From: Triops longicaudatus
Taxonomy: Eukaryota; Arthropoda; Branchiopoda; Notostraca; Triopsidae
NCBI GenBank assembly: GCA_022885665.1
Contig: JAGQDJ010000189.1
Span: 1 to 64,000, forward strand
DNA length: 64,000 bases
Reading direction: 5' to 3'
Shown here: positions 44,571 through 56,659 of the stretch, in pieces
Numbering within the stretch: position 1 is the first letter of the stretch
How the letters are laid out: every line of letters starts with the position of its first letter
Notes under the pieces: generated by a model
Database searches by the model: none
What the model saw: the letters and a program-made list of their open reading frames with translations, nothing else
Told to the model about the DNA's origin: nothing
Translations under genes and position numbers: made by a program

Positions 44571-47500
44571 TGTGTTCCCGGCGACACTCAAACTCGGAAG
44601 ATAGTTATATCTAACTGTAAGACCAAGCCCCGAAACTCGACTTTGAGTTGGCAGGGGGTTAAAATTAGCAACAAGCGCCGAGCTCAACTCGAGTTAAAGC
44701 CCCAGATTTCTTCACATGTGTAAGTGGAAATGGGCATTGTGTAGGTTTTCATCCCCTATTGCAACCCGCGCACTGTAGTTCGATTATACATGCGTGGAAG
44801 CTTAAGATTGGATCGGCTGTTGAAAATACTTGAGAAAACCTGTTCTGATATCTCCATTCTTACCTGTACGAATACCATCCTATAGGCTGTCTCTTGAACT
44901 TTTTCAAAACCTACAGTGCGCGAGAATCCTTTCAGTGTTGTTGCAGGATCTCGCATGGTTGATTTCAATCCCCCATCTCCTTTTCATGGCCTTTAATATA
45001 CAACCTGTCGCGTACTTAAGTTTACGGTTCAGGACACCTCGCTGGAAAAAAAAGATATCCCTATCTAAATAAATATCCCTATCTTTTCTAAATAGCATGA
45101 TTCCCGAGGAAAGTCTTTGAGCGAGAAAAAAAATGCTTAAAAACGCTGAAGTCCCCCATAGCTCTATTATCGTCTTCCCTACCATACAAAAAAGAACCAG
45201 CTCAGCAGTCAAGAAAGGGTTAAAGCAGGTTTTGTTATTTGGCTGGAACGCCAGTATCTACCTCACTATACTTTTTCTTTCTTTTTTCTCTTATGAGACT
45301 CATCTGAACTCGACATAAAGCAACGACGATGTCCAGGGACATTAGTCCGTTTGTGGCGCTTGGCTTAATAAGGAGCTCTCACGATGCGTTCGTTTCCTGT
45401 GCCCACTTTACCGTTGCGTTTTTAACCCGACTTCGCCCCTCATTGTTTGCTAGCCAGTTTGGCTTCGTCCAGGAGCCCTAGAGTCGTTACAGTAGGGTCG
45501 GGGCTGTAAGTTCCCCCTCTTTTTTTGCCGAATGAAAAGGACCTGACGGAAAGTTACTAATGCAGCCCATCTCATAGGGAGTCATTACAATATGAGGGCC
45601 CACCTGTGCGTATCTCTATCATCTTGTATGTGCCATTCAGCATCTGCGAAAGGTTTTTAACATGCCGACAAGAAGAATTTTTCGAACTGGAACGGCTCGA
45701 AGATGTTTTTTTTTTTTTTTTTTACATAGTGTGTAAACCCTCCTTTATAGTTAAAAGACACCTGCGACGGTTTTTACAGCTTCGGTTCTTTTACGTGTGC
45801 TTGTCTCGCCTATTAGCCTTCCCTTTTCTATTTCTCGGGAAAGACATCCCCCTTAGAAAAGCCTAAGCGCGCATTACGTCTTCCCACTTTTCGGTAGGGT
45901 TTTAACCCTTCCCTTACTCTCCCACCAACTCAGGAGATGTTTTTGGCTGCTTAGTTTCGCTTTCGGGCAGGAGGGAAGTCCCGCGGGGAGAAACGGGAAG
46001 GAAGAAAGGAATATAAAATTAAAAAGGGTGAAAGAAACAAAACGTGGAGACGCACGTTCTAACCCTTTCCTTGGCCTGTACCCCAGGGAGAATATGCTTT
46101 TTTTTTTGCTTAACCAAATTTTTATGTATTCCAAACGCTTTTTTCCCGCACGGGGAAATAGAAAAGGCCAGTTTTCTATCATATTCTGTTTTTTTTTTTT
46201 TTCTGCCTGTAAGCTCGGCTGGCAGGCACTCGGGGGTTTTAGGATTTATGGCGATCATTAGAGAGGGCGTCCTATTCTTCCGTTCACGTTAGTGTGCATC
46301 TCGGACATCTTGATTTTTTATTTCAACCCTTTCCCTGCATTCTTCTTCATTTCAAGGAGAAAAAATAAGAAAAAAGAACGGATGGAATGAAATGATGCTT
46401 TTTCTTTCCCTTCAAGGCAGGGAATTTCGGTTTTAAAGAAGTCTCAACGTTGTTTGCCCCTACTAGCCTTGACTTTCAAGCTGCTAGCTGTGCTCGATTA
46501 TGATGGGGTGGGAAGATAAAAAACTTTTGCCTCGGTCTCGTTATTCCAGCAGCAAGAGAGAAAAGACCAAGAGCACTCCAATGAACAACAAGACCCCTTT
46601 CGCTTTACACGGGCAGTAAAAGCAGCGTATTAAAATGCACTTTACGTGAAGTGTGGTAATCCACGCTACTGAATGGCCTAATTAACATATAGATGGCTAA
46701 TTCTTACGGAACCCGAGCTTTCAAAGTTCTGCTTCTCGAAACCTTGTAAATATTCCAGTTGGGTAAAAATTGTGAGACTTGTTATTCAAGTAATTAATAC
46801 AAAGAATTGAATACATGAAGGCATTGATTAATGCTTGCGTCGCTTAACTGTAATAGAATCTCTTTATAACGAACCCCATAAGAACAGAAAAACCATACAC
46901 TATAGCCGAATTCTTTTTTATCGTACACCGTTTCGATGCATTTACATAAACCGGGTCTCGTCCAACTTAGTCGATAATTCCTTACAAGAATTCGTTATAG
47001 CCAGATTCTACAACGGAATGAGCTCTGATGAGCGATGTTTAGGTGATCTCACAAAAAGCAGCAATAAGCTCTATCTTGAAAGAACCGAAGAAACTGTTTC
47101 ACCTATTAGATGCACTGTAAACAGCTATTCGATAACATGCATTGGTATTCGCAAGTAAAACGCAAAACGAAGCAGCCAAATAGGATAAGGAAACAAATAT
47201 AACGGAGAAGCTGACGGCCCCCAATTCTCCAAGTAATGTTACATCGCCTACAGGAATACTCTAATATTTGACAATCAATGATCGAGTTAATTCAGTAGTT
47301 TCCGATAGTTGTCACCCATTACCTCAAAATCGCAAAAAGCCCGCTGTAAATGCGATATATTATACTCATAACTTTATTATACTTTATTATTTAAATATTA
47401 TTCTTATTGGGCTCCGTTACCTAAGTCCGAATGACTTTTACCCAATTTTAGGTGATATACCCACTATTTAAAAGTACTGATTTAATGAAACTTAAAATAA

Positions 47501-47590
47501 ATTCTTAAGTACTTTTGGAACAAATTATGTTAATACACCACATATTATGCGTGCATGTTTCAAAGTCTTAATGCGTCTGCTTCCAAGGGG
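44571..47590. other. Intergenic region upstream of the MYND/SET gene
   Basis: It holds the presumed promoter of the minus-strand gene, several homopolymers (T20 at 45704-45723) and a degenerate inverted-repeat element at about 46848-47016. No supported gene. Confidence 0.5.
46848..47016. mobile_element. Degenerate inverted-repeat element
   Basis: The left end reads TAGAATCTCTTTATAACGAA and the complement of the right end TAGAATCTGGCTATAACGAA, about 165 bp apart overall. The TATAACGAA core resembles termini seen in pogo/Tigger-like elements. It is non-coding. Confidence 0.45.
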
Positions 47591-48530
47591 GGGGGGGGAC
47601 CAGACTTTCTTTTTTGTTGTTGATGCAGGCAACGGTATATTGAATGCGGGGGTTAATTTCGGTGTGTTGCGTTGGCAGGGTAGGGGGTAAGGGGTTTGTC
47701 TAAAGAGGAGAACTCAAGAGAGAGGGAAATGGGTGGGTGGATGGAGAGGAAAAAGGTTTCTTGCACGTCGTGAGGGGGTAAAAGCCCCCAGCGTCGTTTG
47801 GTTTGCTACTCCCCCCTTGAGGGGTAGACGCCCTTCGGAGTTCCCCCCTACCGAAACTGAAGGAATTCTTATTACTGCCACGAACGAGGGACCCATGTTG
47901 CGTTGCAGCCCAGAAAGCGCCAGACTTGCGATGCAAGGGAAATGGTGGGGGGAGGGGGAGGTAGAAAGGAACGGAGAGAGAGAGAGAGAGAGTGAGGACG
48001 ACAGGGGGAGGGAGGGGGAAAACGACCAAGGCAGAAGGGAATTGGGGGCCGTCAGCTTCTCCGTTATATTTATTTCCCCCTTTTCCCTACTTCGCTGCTT
48101 CATTTTGCGTTTTACTTGCACCCGGGGTTTCTCCTCTTCGTGACCGTGAGTGAACGAACGAGTCAGTCAGTGAAGGGGGGATATCTTTCTCGTGGGCGAG
48201 AACAACGTACTGGGAGACTCCAACTACTATAAGGGGTCCCCCTTTTTCCTTGGCGCGACTCTTCAGCACTATTTTACAGTCCTCCCGGTCAGATGCCAAA
48301 CAACACAAGCAGGTTTTGGTGGTGGACGGGGAGAGTCGAGGAACTGGTCGTGGTTGGAAAACTTTGCCTTGTGCTTCATACCAGCGTAAAAGCGAAACGT
48401 TCCCGAGAATTGCGGGACTAGGATTTTATACGACACTCGACGCGCCAACTTGCAAGTGGGAAATTTGGCATAAAGGTGTGTCCAAACACTATCATACGCA
48501 GAGCTTGTTTAGCCGGAACATTTTTACCAG
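47590..48530 (+). promoter_or_regulatory. GC/GAGA-rich segment, probable promoter and 5' non-coding exon of the BTB gene
   Basis: This is a GC- and G-rich island in AT-rich surroundings. It contains a (GA)9 run at 47974-47992 and many GGGGGAGGG blocks, and it ends at a consensus donor, CCAG/GTACGT (48530/48531). No family-like protein is encoded. The nearest downstream partner is the acceptor at 53780, upstream of the BTB start codon, so I infer a 5' UTR exon spliced over 5.2 kb. Confidence 0.4.
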
Positions 48531-51500
48531 GTACGTTTAAAAGAAGATTACGGATATATCATATTCATTCCCCGAGCAACGGAAACTTGGTTACTCCCGA
48601 ATTGACGAGTAGCAACGTGCTGAACGCCGCCATTCGCTGATTGCTGTTTGTGAACAACAAGGCGCCTGTGTTTATATTTTTTCTTGTGCTTTGAAATGTG
48701 AAACGTTACAAGTGTGTGATAAGGGGTGTAAAAAGGCCTCCCATTTAAACATGGTATATACCTTACTTACAGTATTTGTGCTTAGCTGTCCACACAGGTG
48801 TCTCCCGCTTGACGGTATTGGGGAAAGACAATTAAATTCAACCGGAGGAAATTAAATCTCAAAAATTAGAAACGCCTCGCTTAATGCCTGTACGGAACCC
48901 ATTTAAGTAACTGTACGTGTTTTAAGCACTCCTTTTCAGATTAGATGATTAAAAGTTACTTGTAAGAAGTTGACCACATTTGTATTAAGTATAGCGAGAT
49001 CGCCCAAACAGAGTGAAAGGAAATTCCTGTATTTCTCACTGGAATTTCGCATAGGAAAACGAATAATCACTTTTGCAGTAGTGTGCGTAGTAAAAACGAC
49101 GCAATGTAGCGTAACTCAAAACAACCGTCGATCGAGGCTCGAAGTTGGATGTTGTCACCCGTTGATAGCTTTATTGCAACCTGTTCGCTCGTTTCCATTC
49201 TTCACGAATGTCTGCATTATAAAGTGGGTAGGGCTGATTCTTGCATTGAAATAAGTCAGTTTCTATACCTGTTTTTTATATGAAAGATGGACATGTCTTT
49301 GATCCGCCGTCACTTTTTTAGAGTAACATTGTTCAGTCGCAGAAAGGAAATCGATATGAAACCCCTCCCTTTCGTCCCATTGAGTTTTGCGTCCCCTGAT
49401 ATTGTCCCCGTTTTTTCGTAGGTTTTCACCCCTCCCCCTAACTTTTATCCAACTCGCCACCACGCCCCTTCTCTCCTAGCGACATTACTATTATTACGAT
49501 ATGTCTCCACTGAACGCTTTTTTCTTTCCTTTTCGTCGCGGTCTACAGAGAGCCTTGAATGGTGATGCATGGGTGTCTGCTTCCATGGCAATACCCCTCT
49601 ACGTTTTCCACTGCCTTAAAAGTCCTTTTTTTTTTTAAAAAAAAAAAAAAGTGTATTAAGAGCCCCGATAGCCCCCAGAGGACAACTTTTTTTTCTTTCC
49701 CAAAACGTAGGCTAGACGCTCGGAATGGGGGGGAAAGAGAATTACACCTGTCTGGGAGTCCTGACTTGGGCTTCACCGGGGGGAAAAAGGAGGAGGGTTT
49801 CCCGGGGATAGATAAATATCTGCCTCCTTCTTTTCAAGATTTTCCTCATATAATAAACTACGCCTTAGCACCCTAGACTCGGCCTATCTTGCCTTCTCAT
49901 ATTTCTCTGAACCCAAAAATATTCGGCTCTCAACACAAACTACACTTTTTGGCATGCCACGAGAACAAGAATACCTTTAGAATTGTTTGGAGTTATCAGG
50001 TGCCTTTTGGAAGTATTCTCTGCTTGGTTAAGAAGCTTTGTTGTTTCTTTCTTACTGTGTGTACTTTTTGCAAGTTTGGTTAGTTTAAGAAACTTCAGTC
50101 ATAGGATTAACTTTTCAGTTTTTGCTGTCGGTGTTGGGTCAATGCAATCGTGTGCACAAGCGACGTAGCTACATTGACCCTAAGTACGCTGTAGCGTACC
50201 AACTGTTGTCCGGAAGGGCCCCAAATTGTCAATCAGAAAGACAAAAGTTTCCATTTCATGTAGCTTCTAAGGGATAAAAACAATCAATTTGAGGAATTTA
50301 ACCTACATTCGTAGAAATGGGACTTCTTATTTCTCAGGATAGGGATTTTGACCATTTGACACAACCATGCTGAAGACGTTGCCAAGAGAGCTTATAGCTA
50401 CTTGGGGGGAAAAAAATGCCTCTGTAATTAGCATCTTGCCCAGTTTCCCTTTCTAAAGGAGACCGATGTCGTCGAAGATACTTTTCATTTTTTCCCTCTG
50501 AAATGAATAAATTAAAAATCAGTGTTGTCCGATCTGTCAGCAAGAGTATACGTCTGTCCCATTCCCAAGTTAAGTGTCATGTAGCGGATCTACGTTTAGT
50601 TACTTTTTTCTTGATTATTCAGTGTAAATTGGCATAATTCTGAGGATAGTTTCCGGATTTCTTGTGGGTAAGACGAAAGAAACTAACGAATAATTATAAC
50701 GAATGTACGCAGACATCTTTAAAAATGAAAGTCGTATAATATACACGACGAATCATTTATAAAAAATGTCGGCGACAAAGAGAAGTGGAAGTACGTATTA
50801 TAAAACAGACATGATTGCAGTACTTTCATTGTCCGAATAAGTTTTGTGTTGTTTATCCTGGTCTGTCAAGTTTTACCACCGTAAAATTCTAGAAGAACAT
50901 TTCCAACCTTTAGCGTACGCTAGTGAAAAGTTAGGTAGAAGTTGAGCCACCAGCTTTGCACAGTAATCGTACAGTGCACAATAATCCAATACCAGATCTT
51001 AATCAAGAATTGCACTAAAAGCTTTTCCGTAATGAAAATGACTTGTGCATTTTAAAAAGTTTCGAGAACGATTGACCTTATGTTCACAAGTTGTCGTTGC
51101 CTATGTTCTACATCACTCGTTTAATTATTATTTGATATATTGTTAAAGTGTAAATGCTTAAGTGCAACCCGCTTATTTGAATAGGTTCGGGACCGGCCGA
51201 ACAGTGTTCAAATAGGCGGAGTGTTAAAAAATACGGAGCTAAGTTAAATTAAATGGGTTTAGCCGTGACCGTAAATTTTTTTCCAGTTGCCTAAAAAGTT
51301 GTCTACAAAAACAGGCGTCTGTAAGTTTTTAAGTTAAGACAGAACCAAGAAATGTGCGAATGATTGGACACAAGACCAAATAGTCCGCATTGTGGTGTCT
51401 TTTTATGGGTGTATTCATCACTTTGCGATGAGTTTGCATTCACTAGGGCCACTAAGCGAGGTATTTTAGCGCACCATTCGAACATTCCTGCTTTCGCCCC

Positions 51501-53780
51501 TGGTGCGCACTTGCCCCCCTTTTGGAATACCTAGTGGGGTCCGCAGCTCATGCACAACCATATGCAGGTTATTTACCTATCGCCCCCTTTTTGTGAACGT
51601 CAACAACCCGGGTTGCGTCCCCCTCTTTTTCCATGCACAGCACTGTTCACGTATTGTTACCTGTATGGAAAACGCCAACGACCCACGCCCACGAACTTAA
51701 CCCACCCTTCCTGCCCCGTAGCATTGGTAATGTGCGCCATGCGGGAAAAGGGTCAGGGGAAAGTATAACCTGCCCTCGTCGTTGGAGCTTGAATGCATGG
51801 ATCCCCATGGGTTTTTGCACGCAACGCTTCCGCATTGTTGAAACCCCTTCGCGCAGTGTCAAGTACAGAAGTGTCATACAATAAATAAAAAATTGGAGAA
51901 AATGCACTGACACCTTACTTACCCAGACCATGTTTTGCCATACAGTTTTGCCATACATGATACAATAGTGGGTATCAATGACCCAACTTTCGAGTTAGGT
52001 AACGGAGCCATCTGAAGATTATCGAAGACATTATGTCGCAAAATTTTGTTTTATGAAGATGTTTTAGTTCGAAAGAACTGAAATGTTAAATCAGTACTTG
52101 TCTAACTCGATAAAAAATAATAGAATTCGCTTTTATATCGTTTCAAACATTTTCTCATTTCCCCCCCGACGTTTTACATACATTGGGTAGCAGAGGCTTT
52201 GTGGCAGGCGATTATGGCTAATGGGATGTAACTATTGAGAAGCACTGCTATACAGAACAAGGCCGTGGCATACACAAACCCTTTACAGGAAAACAGCATC
52301 GGAAATTGTCAGACGTCATACTTGAACCGGGGCTCAAAAATCAAAGAAAATGTTTTAACACTAATCTTGTTGTTGGGTATAGCTAGTGCCCCCCAGTCTG
52401 AGCCTTTCTTAAAAAGCTTTTTTATTAAATTTGTAAATTATGGTTAAATTTTTACCAAGTCTTTATTCTAGGGAAAAATGAAAATCGGGCAAACTGGTGC
52501 ACTATGTCTAATTTTACATGATCCAGTTAAGAAGAGATAGGAGAGAATACAGAGTGGTGTGCTAACTGCGTTTTACGTGTCGTTTTTGCGAGCAACTCGA
52601 TGTAGGCTAACGTTACGTTAAACGCAAGTTTATAGGGACTTTGTATATAAAAGTTTATCCTTCTGTTTCATTCACTCACCTTTTACACGGCCTGGGGTTA
52701 CCGATCGGAATGATAATATGTGGGTCTAGTGGAGCTTAGCCAAGACGTAGCCAGGTGTATCGGCGAGTCCCGCATATTCGTACGTATCCGTCGTTCCTCT
52801 ATTGATATGCCAAGCTTTCGTACAACCTTATAGCAGCTCCCCTCCCAGATTGTAATCAAGTTCCAGGATTCTCACTAATAGCGCATTCTTTATGAACGCG
52901 CGAAGCTTCTGTGTCTTACAACTTTGCGACGGTTGATCACTTCGCCTAAAATACTGGATTAATTTATGATTATAAGGGGGAAGGCAGATTCTGTGGGGTA
53001 AGAGCAGAGTATGAGGGGTAATAACGAGTTTTATTACAAACTTTTTTTCGGATATGAGCAAGAAAGAAAAAGAAGGCATGGTTTCTTATGGCGTTGTTGT
53101 AGCGTTTGATAAGATGCTTTATAGCAATTTAAGGTGCGACACCCAGACAGGGACGAATGGGGTTTGGCTTTTCCGAGTCGGGGAGGTTTCGTTACGACTA
53201 CAAAGAACTGGGGTTTTCTTTACAAGCGGGAGAGGGAAGATTGTGCGTCCCCTTACAAGTTCCATTAGCCATGTGTGTGATGATCACAGGTAGGATTTTC
53301 AAACTTCCCCTTGTTGGAAGTTTCCAGGGGGTGGGATTTTGAAAAGTGAAATGGGTGAGAACGAGGTAGGGAGCACAGAAAAAAAGGGGGAGGGAGGAAA
53401 GAAAGAAAGCAAAGGGGGTCTTTTTCCCCTGTCTGGTCTCCCACACTCTCACATATACATCCCCATCCATAACACACCTGCCATTATGTTCTACGACAGG
53501 TAGTAACGCAAGAGCTTGGGAGCGGGCAAGCTGTACCTTCCCTGACTCTTTTCTAAAAAGGGGGCTTCTTGAAACTTGTGGTTTATACTTAATGTGGTGT
53601 GGCCCAGTCTTTCCGTCTGGTTAGTCCGCTAAAGTCAAAACAGTGGTAGTTCTCAAGGACTAAAGGGAGCTTCCGTAGGTCATTGTGTGAGTAATTTGTA
53701 CGTTTTGTTGTCAGCTTGGTAAAGGAAACGTGTAACGGGTCGTAAAGCGCTAATGCAGAGTTATTTTTGTTTTGGCTCAG
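48531..53780 (+). other. Probable 5' intron of the BTB gene
   Basis: No coding exon was recognised in this 5.2 kb. It contains a short A/T mirror tract at about 49628-49650 and a palindromic transposon end at 51163-51234. The open frames here lack splice support and family resemblance. Confidence 0.4.
51163..51234. mobile_element. Palindromic transposon-end fragment (Tigger/pogo-like)
   Basis: AACCCGCTTATTTGAATAGG and a later TTCAAATAGGCGGAGTGTT form an imperfect hairpin around GGGACCGGCCGAAC. This layout is familiar from ends of pogo/Tigger DNA transposons. No second end was located, so it is likely a solo fragment. Confidence 0.4.
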
Positions 53781-53858
53781 CAGGGTGTCTGGGTTAAGTG
53801 ATGGCAAGATCGTCCGCGTGTACCGAAGCTCCCGTTTTGGTGAAGTAGGTGATTCACC
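53781..53858 (+). other. 5' UTR part of the BTB gene coding exon
   Basis: A strong acceptor (TTTTGTTTTGGCTCAG) at 53780 opens the exon that contains the start codon 78 bases later. Confidence 0.5.
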
Positions 53859-54557
53859 ATGACCACGCCTTCGAATAACATTGTCCACCTGCGTTGGGAT
53901 AACCACGCACAGAGTCTTCAGTCCGTCTTCCAAGATTTGTACAGCCAGCAACTGTTGGTGGATGTTACGCTAGCGTGCCACGGAGGCTCCATCCGAGCCC
54001 ACAAAGTTGTCTTGTCGGCAGTGAGTCCCTATTTCAGGAGGCTTTTTGCGGACTCGGCGTCGAAGTACCCAGTAGTGATCCTTCGTGATGTGGACGTGGC
54101 CACGGTGGAAGGGCTGCTGCGCTACCTGTATGGCAATGAAGTCCACGTGACAGAAGATGCCTGGCAAAGCTTGTGTGACACGGCGCAGCTTTTTGGCATT
54201 GCGGGACGGTGGTTCCCCAGGCCAGTCCAAGTCAATGGTGCCAGCAAGACACGGACATTAGGTTGTGAATTAGTGACGCCAAAGGATCGTTGTCACACAC
54301 GTGACGATGAGCAGCTCGAACCGGAGAAAGACGTTTGTATGGAACGCCAGAAAAACCAAGATTTAGACAAAGCTGTTGCAGCCAACCAAAGCCTGCCTCT
54401 TTCCAAAGATGATTATCCAGTGTCGGGGAAGGAATCCATGGATGGGATGAGTAACACGGGAGACCGGAGCGAAGAGGGAGACGAAAGCTTGTCGGAACAA
54501 GAAGACGGGCATACCAAAGAAATTTGTACTTCAGACGGACAACCCTTGGCGCAGAAA
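53859..54557 (+). CDS. BTB-ZF gene coding exon 1
   Basis: It codes 233 residues: the whole BTB domain and an acidic linker ending GQPLAQK. The donor GTAATT lies 12 bases before an in-frame stop, so an intron-retaining transcript would give a BTB-only protein of 237 aa. Confidence 0.93.
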
Positions 54558-56659
54558 GTAATTCCCACTTGAATTTTCATTTCGATTCTTAGCTTGGCAA
54601 CTATGCGCGTCAAACTTACAGCTCTTTTTGCTTTTTCCATTAGATGAGACTCGCAACTAAAGAAGAAAACGCTGTGAAGAAAGCTAAGCACAGAAGAAAG
54701 CCGTTGAAAAAATCTGTAAGTATCATCTCATCCAAAAAGGATTCTCTGAAAAGTCTCTATGCATTGCATTGCAACGGATGACGCTCGATATATTTTTTTT
54801 GGGGGTAAAGAAACGAGTTTCCCGTAAAGAAAGGGATCCTGAAAGCTTCTTATGAGACTCTTAGCTATTCCTTTTTTCAAACGTTTTTCGTAAATGACAT
54901 TAGTCGTCGAGTTTTTCTCAGTAAGCTTGAGGTTGGAAGGGTATACTCGCGTAACTATTCGCATTCATTAAGCCGAACAAATCAGGTACGAATTGTGTAA
55001 TTTTTGAATAATTTTCTCCGTAGATTTGTACTGGAACTTTTTCGTAGATAATATCGTGAAGAAATATAAAGAAGTATTACTTACCATTGACTACGCGTTT
55101 CGCATTCTATATTGTATTCTACATGTGAATGTTTTTATTTTCCAGTTTTATAAATTTTAAATACTGTATTATTTTACATTTGAAGCTCTTTACGGGTTTA
55201 AGCGTTTCATACAGCAAAATATTTGAATGCATTTAGAAGTTGAAGTAAAATTAGAAACTAAAGTACGAAAAGCTGTGAACAAATGAATTTCGCTCGTGCT
55301 ACGAGAGTAATCAAAATGAACTCGATATTTCTCACAGTTTTTCATTTTAAAAGCTTATTTTCAAAGATTTTTCGTTCAATGATCAGTACTCGTCTCGTGA
55401 GCTGATTGGCGTAAGTGCCCAGATGTTTTAACGAAGTACTGGACGTCGCGTTCATATCTAGTCAAGTAATTTGTTCCTCATTGTAGAATAAAATGGTTCA
55501 GCGAGTGCCTATGGATTTGACCAAGATAGATTCTACGCCTCGGTCAGTAGCCAAATCCGATACGACACCCTTACCCGAGTCGCCTGTGCCGCTGCTCATT
55601 AAACCTGAGATTGACATGGAGGTCAAGAGCGATGACGTCGACGAACGCGAAAACACGGATGCAGATACGTTGTTGAACGGAGGAGCCGACGCTTACCCCT
55701 TTTCTGTACTAGACGAACAAGCCAGTGGGTCTATGGTGGTTCAAGCCGTGTGTCCTTTTTGTTTTAAGGACTGCAAGCGCACTGCCGAATTGAGGGCCCA
55801 TATCCGCGCGCACACGGGTGAAAAGCCTTTCCGCTGTGACATCTGTAACGCCCCCTTCGCGCGCTCCGCCCACTTGAAACGTCACCGGCGAGTCCATACG
55901 GGTGAACGGCCGTTTGAATGTCTGCGCTGCCAGAAGGCGTTTTCTCGCCAAGACAAGCTCAAGCTGCATATGGATCGCCATCGGTTACGAGAATTGGGCG
56001 GCAAAATGACCCTGGGAAGACCACGCAAGGACAAACCTAGTTCTCCGTCCCCCACTGTCAGCAACGGGCGACCAAAAAGTACCGACGATAGCTATAATTC
56101 GGACGCGGATCTGCCCTGCTCACTGGCGTCGACGCCCACCAACGGCAGTCGTAACACAACCCCCCTGTCCGCCACCGTGCCTCCTAACTCGGCTGAACTT
56201 GGGATGGGTCAGTTCGCGTTCCCCGGCACCCCGGCCTCATCGGCACGGCCGTCGTCGTCATCCTCGCCGTCACCTTTATCGAGTGGCCTTACCTCCCCTA
56301 ATTCGGTGTCGGGCTCCATGCCTTACAACGAGATGAGCTATTTGTCGCTGTTAACGTTGTCCCAAAGAGGTTTAGGCTTGTCTGCTAATGATTCGTCTTC
56401 TCCGTCGTCGTCTTCAATCTTACCTCACTTGCTCCAGCAACATCACCAGGCGTTGCAGGAACAAGCGTTACAGTTATACCAAAAAGGTTTTACGGCCAGT
56501 TTGAGCAAAAGAGACCCGAACTCTCTGAAGCAACAGATCAATAATAGTCGAACGCGCGGCAAAGGCCTAACCACTCATGAATCCGCAGCAGAAAGCTTGC
56601 TAAGCTTGGTTCAACAAATAGGCGAAGCTCAAACTTTACCTCCCCCTGCTCATTCTTAA
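53859..56659 (+). CDS. BTB/POZ protein with three C2H2 zinc fingers, gene span
   Basis: A nuclear transcription factor of the tramtrack/bric-a-brac BTB class. Coding exons 53859-54557, 54644-54715 and 55487-56659 join in phase 0 to 647 aa. The BTB domain (about residues 9-118) begins VHLRWDNHAQSLQSVFQDL and carries HKVVLSAVSPYFRRLF, the dimerisation core. An acidic middle region and a short Lys-rich exon follow. Fingers lie at residues 346-366, 374-394 and 402-422, with TGEKPF and TGERPF linkers. The tail is rich in Ser and Pro, with a Gln/Leu-rich stretch near the end. I cannot name the ortholog; a Ken-like or other BTB-ZF identity is possible. The start has a good context (GATTCACCATGA). 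A long 5' intron is inferred. Confidence 0.93.
54644..54715 (+). CDS. BTB-ZF gene coding exon 2
   Basis: Twenty-four codons, MRLATKEENAVKKAKHRRKP then LKKS, lie between a CTTTTTCCATTAG acceptor and a GTAAGT donor. The sequence looks like a nuclear-localisation segment. Phase 0 both sides, so it could be skipped. Confidence 0.88.
54716..55486 (+). other. Intron of the BTB-ZF gene
   Basis: A 771-nt AT-rich intron with nothing recognised in it. Confidence 0.7.
55487..56659 (+). CDS. BTB-ZF gene coding exon 3
   Basis: It codes 390 residues: an acidic segment, three zinc fingers (first begins CPFCFKDCKRTAELRAHIRA) and a Ser/Pro-rich tail ending PPPAHS. It is GC-richer than its surroundings. Confidence 0.95.
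   Translation, partial: NKMVQRVPMDLTKIDSTPRSVAKSDTTPLPESPVPLLIKPEIDMEVKSDDVDERENTDADTLLNGGADAYPFSVLDEQASGSMVVQAVCPFCFKDCKRTAELRAHIRAHTGEKPFRCDICNAPFARSAHLKRHRRVHTGERPFECLRCQKAFSRQDKLKLHMDRHRLRELGGKMTLGRPRKDKPSSPSPTVSNGRPKSTDDSYNSDADLPCSLASTPTNGSRNTTPLSATVPPNSAELGMGQFAFPGTPASSARPSSSSSPSPLSSGLTSPNSVSGSMPYNEMSYLSLLTLSQRGLGLSANDSSSPSSSSILPHLLQQHHQALQEQALQLYQKGFTASLSKRDPNSLKQQINNSRTRGKGLTTHESAAESLLSLVQQIGEAQTLPPPAHS

Noticed and set aside
47714..48143. Overlapping 135-136 codon frames on both strands in the GC-rich island
   Set aside because: Open on both strands because of low-complexity, stop-poor GC-rich sequence; the peptides are repetitive and unlike known proteins.
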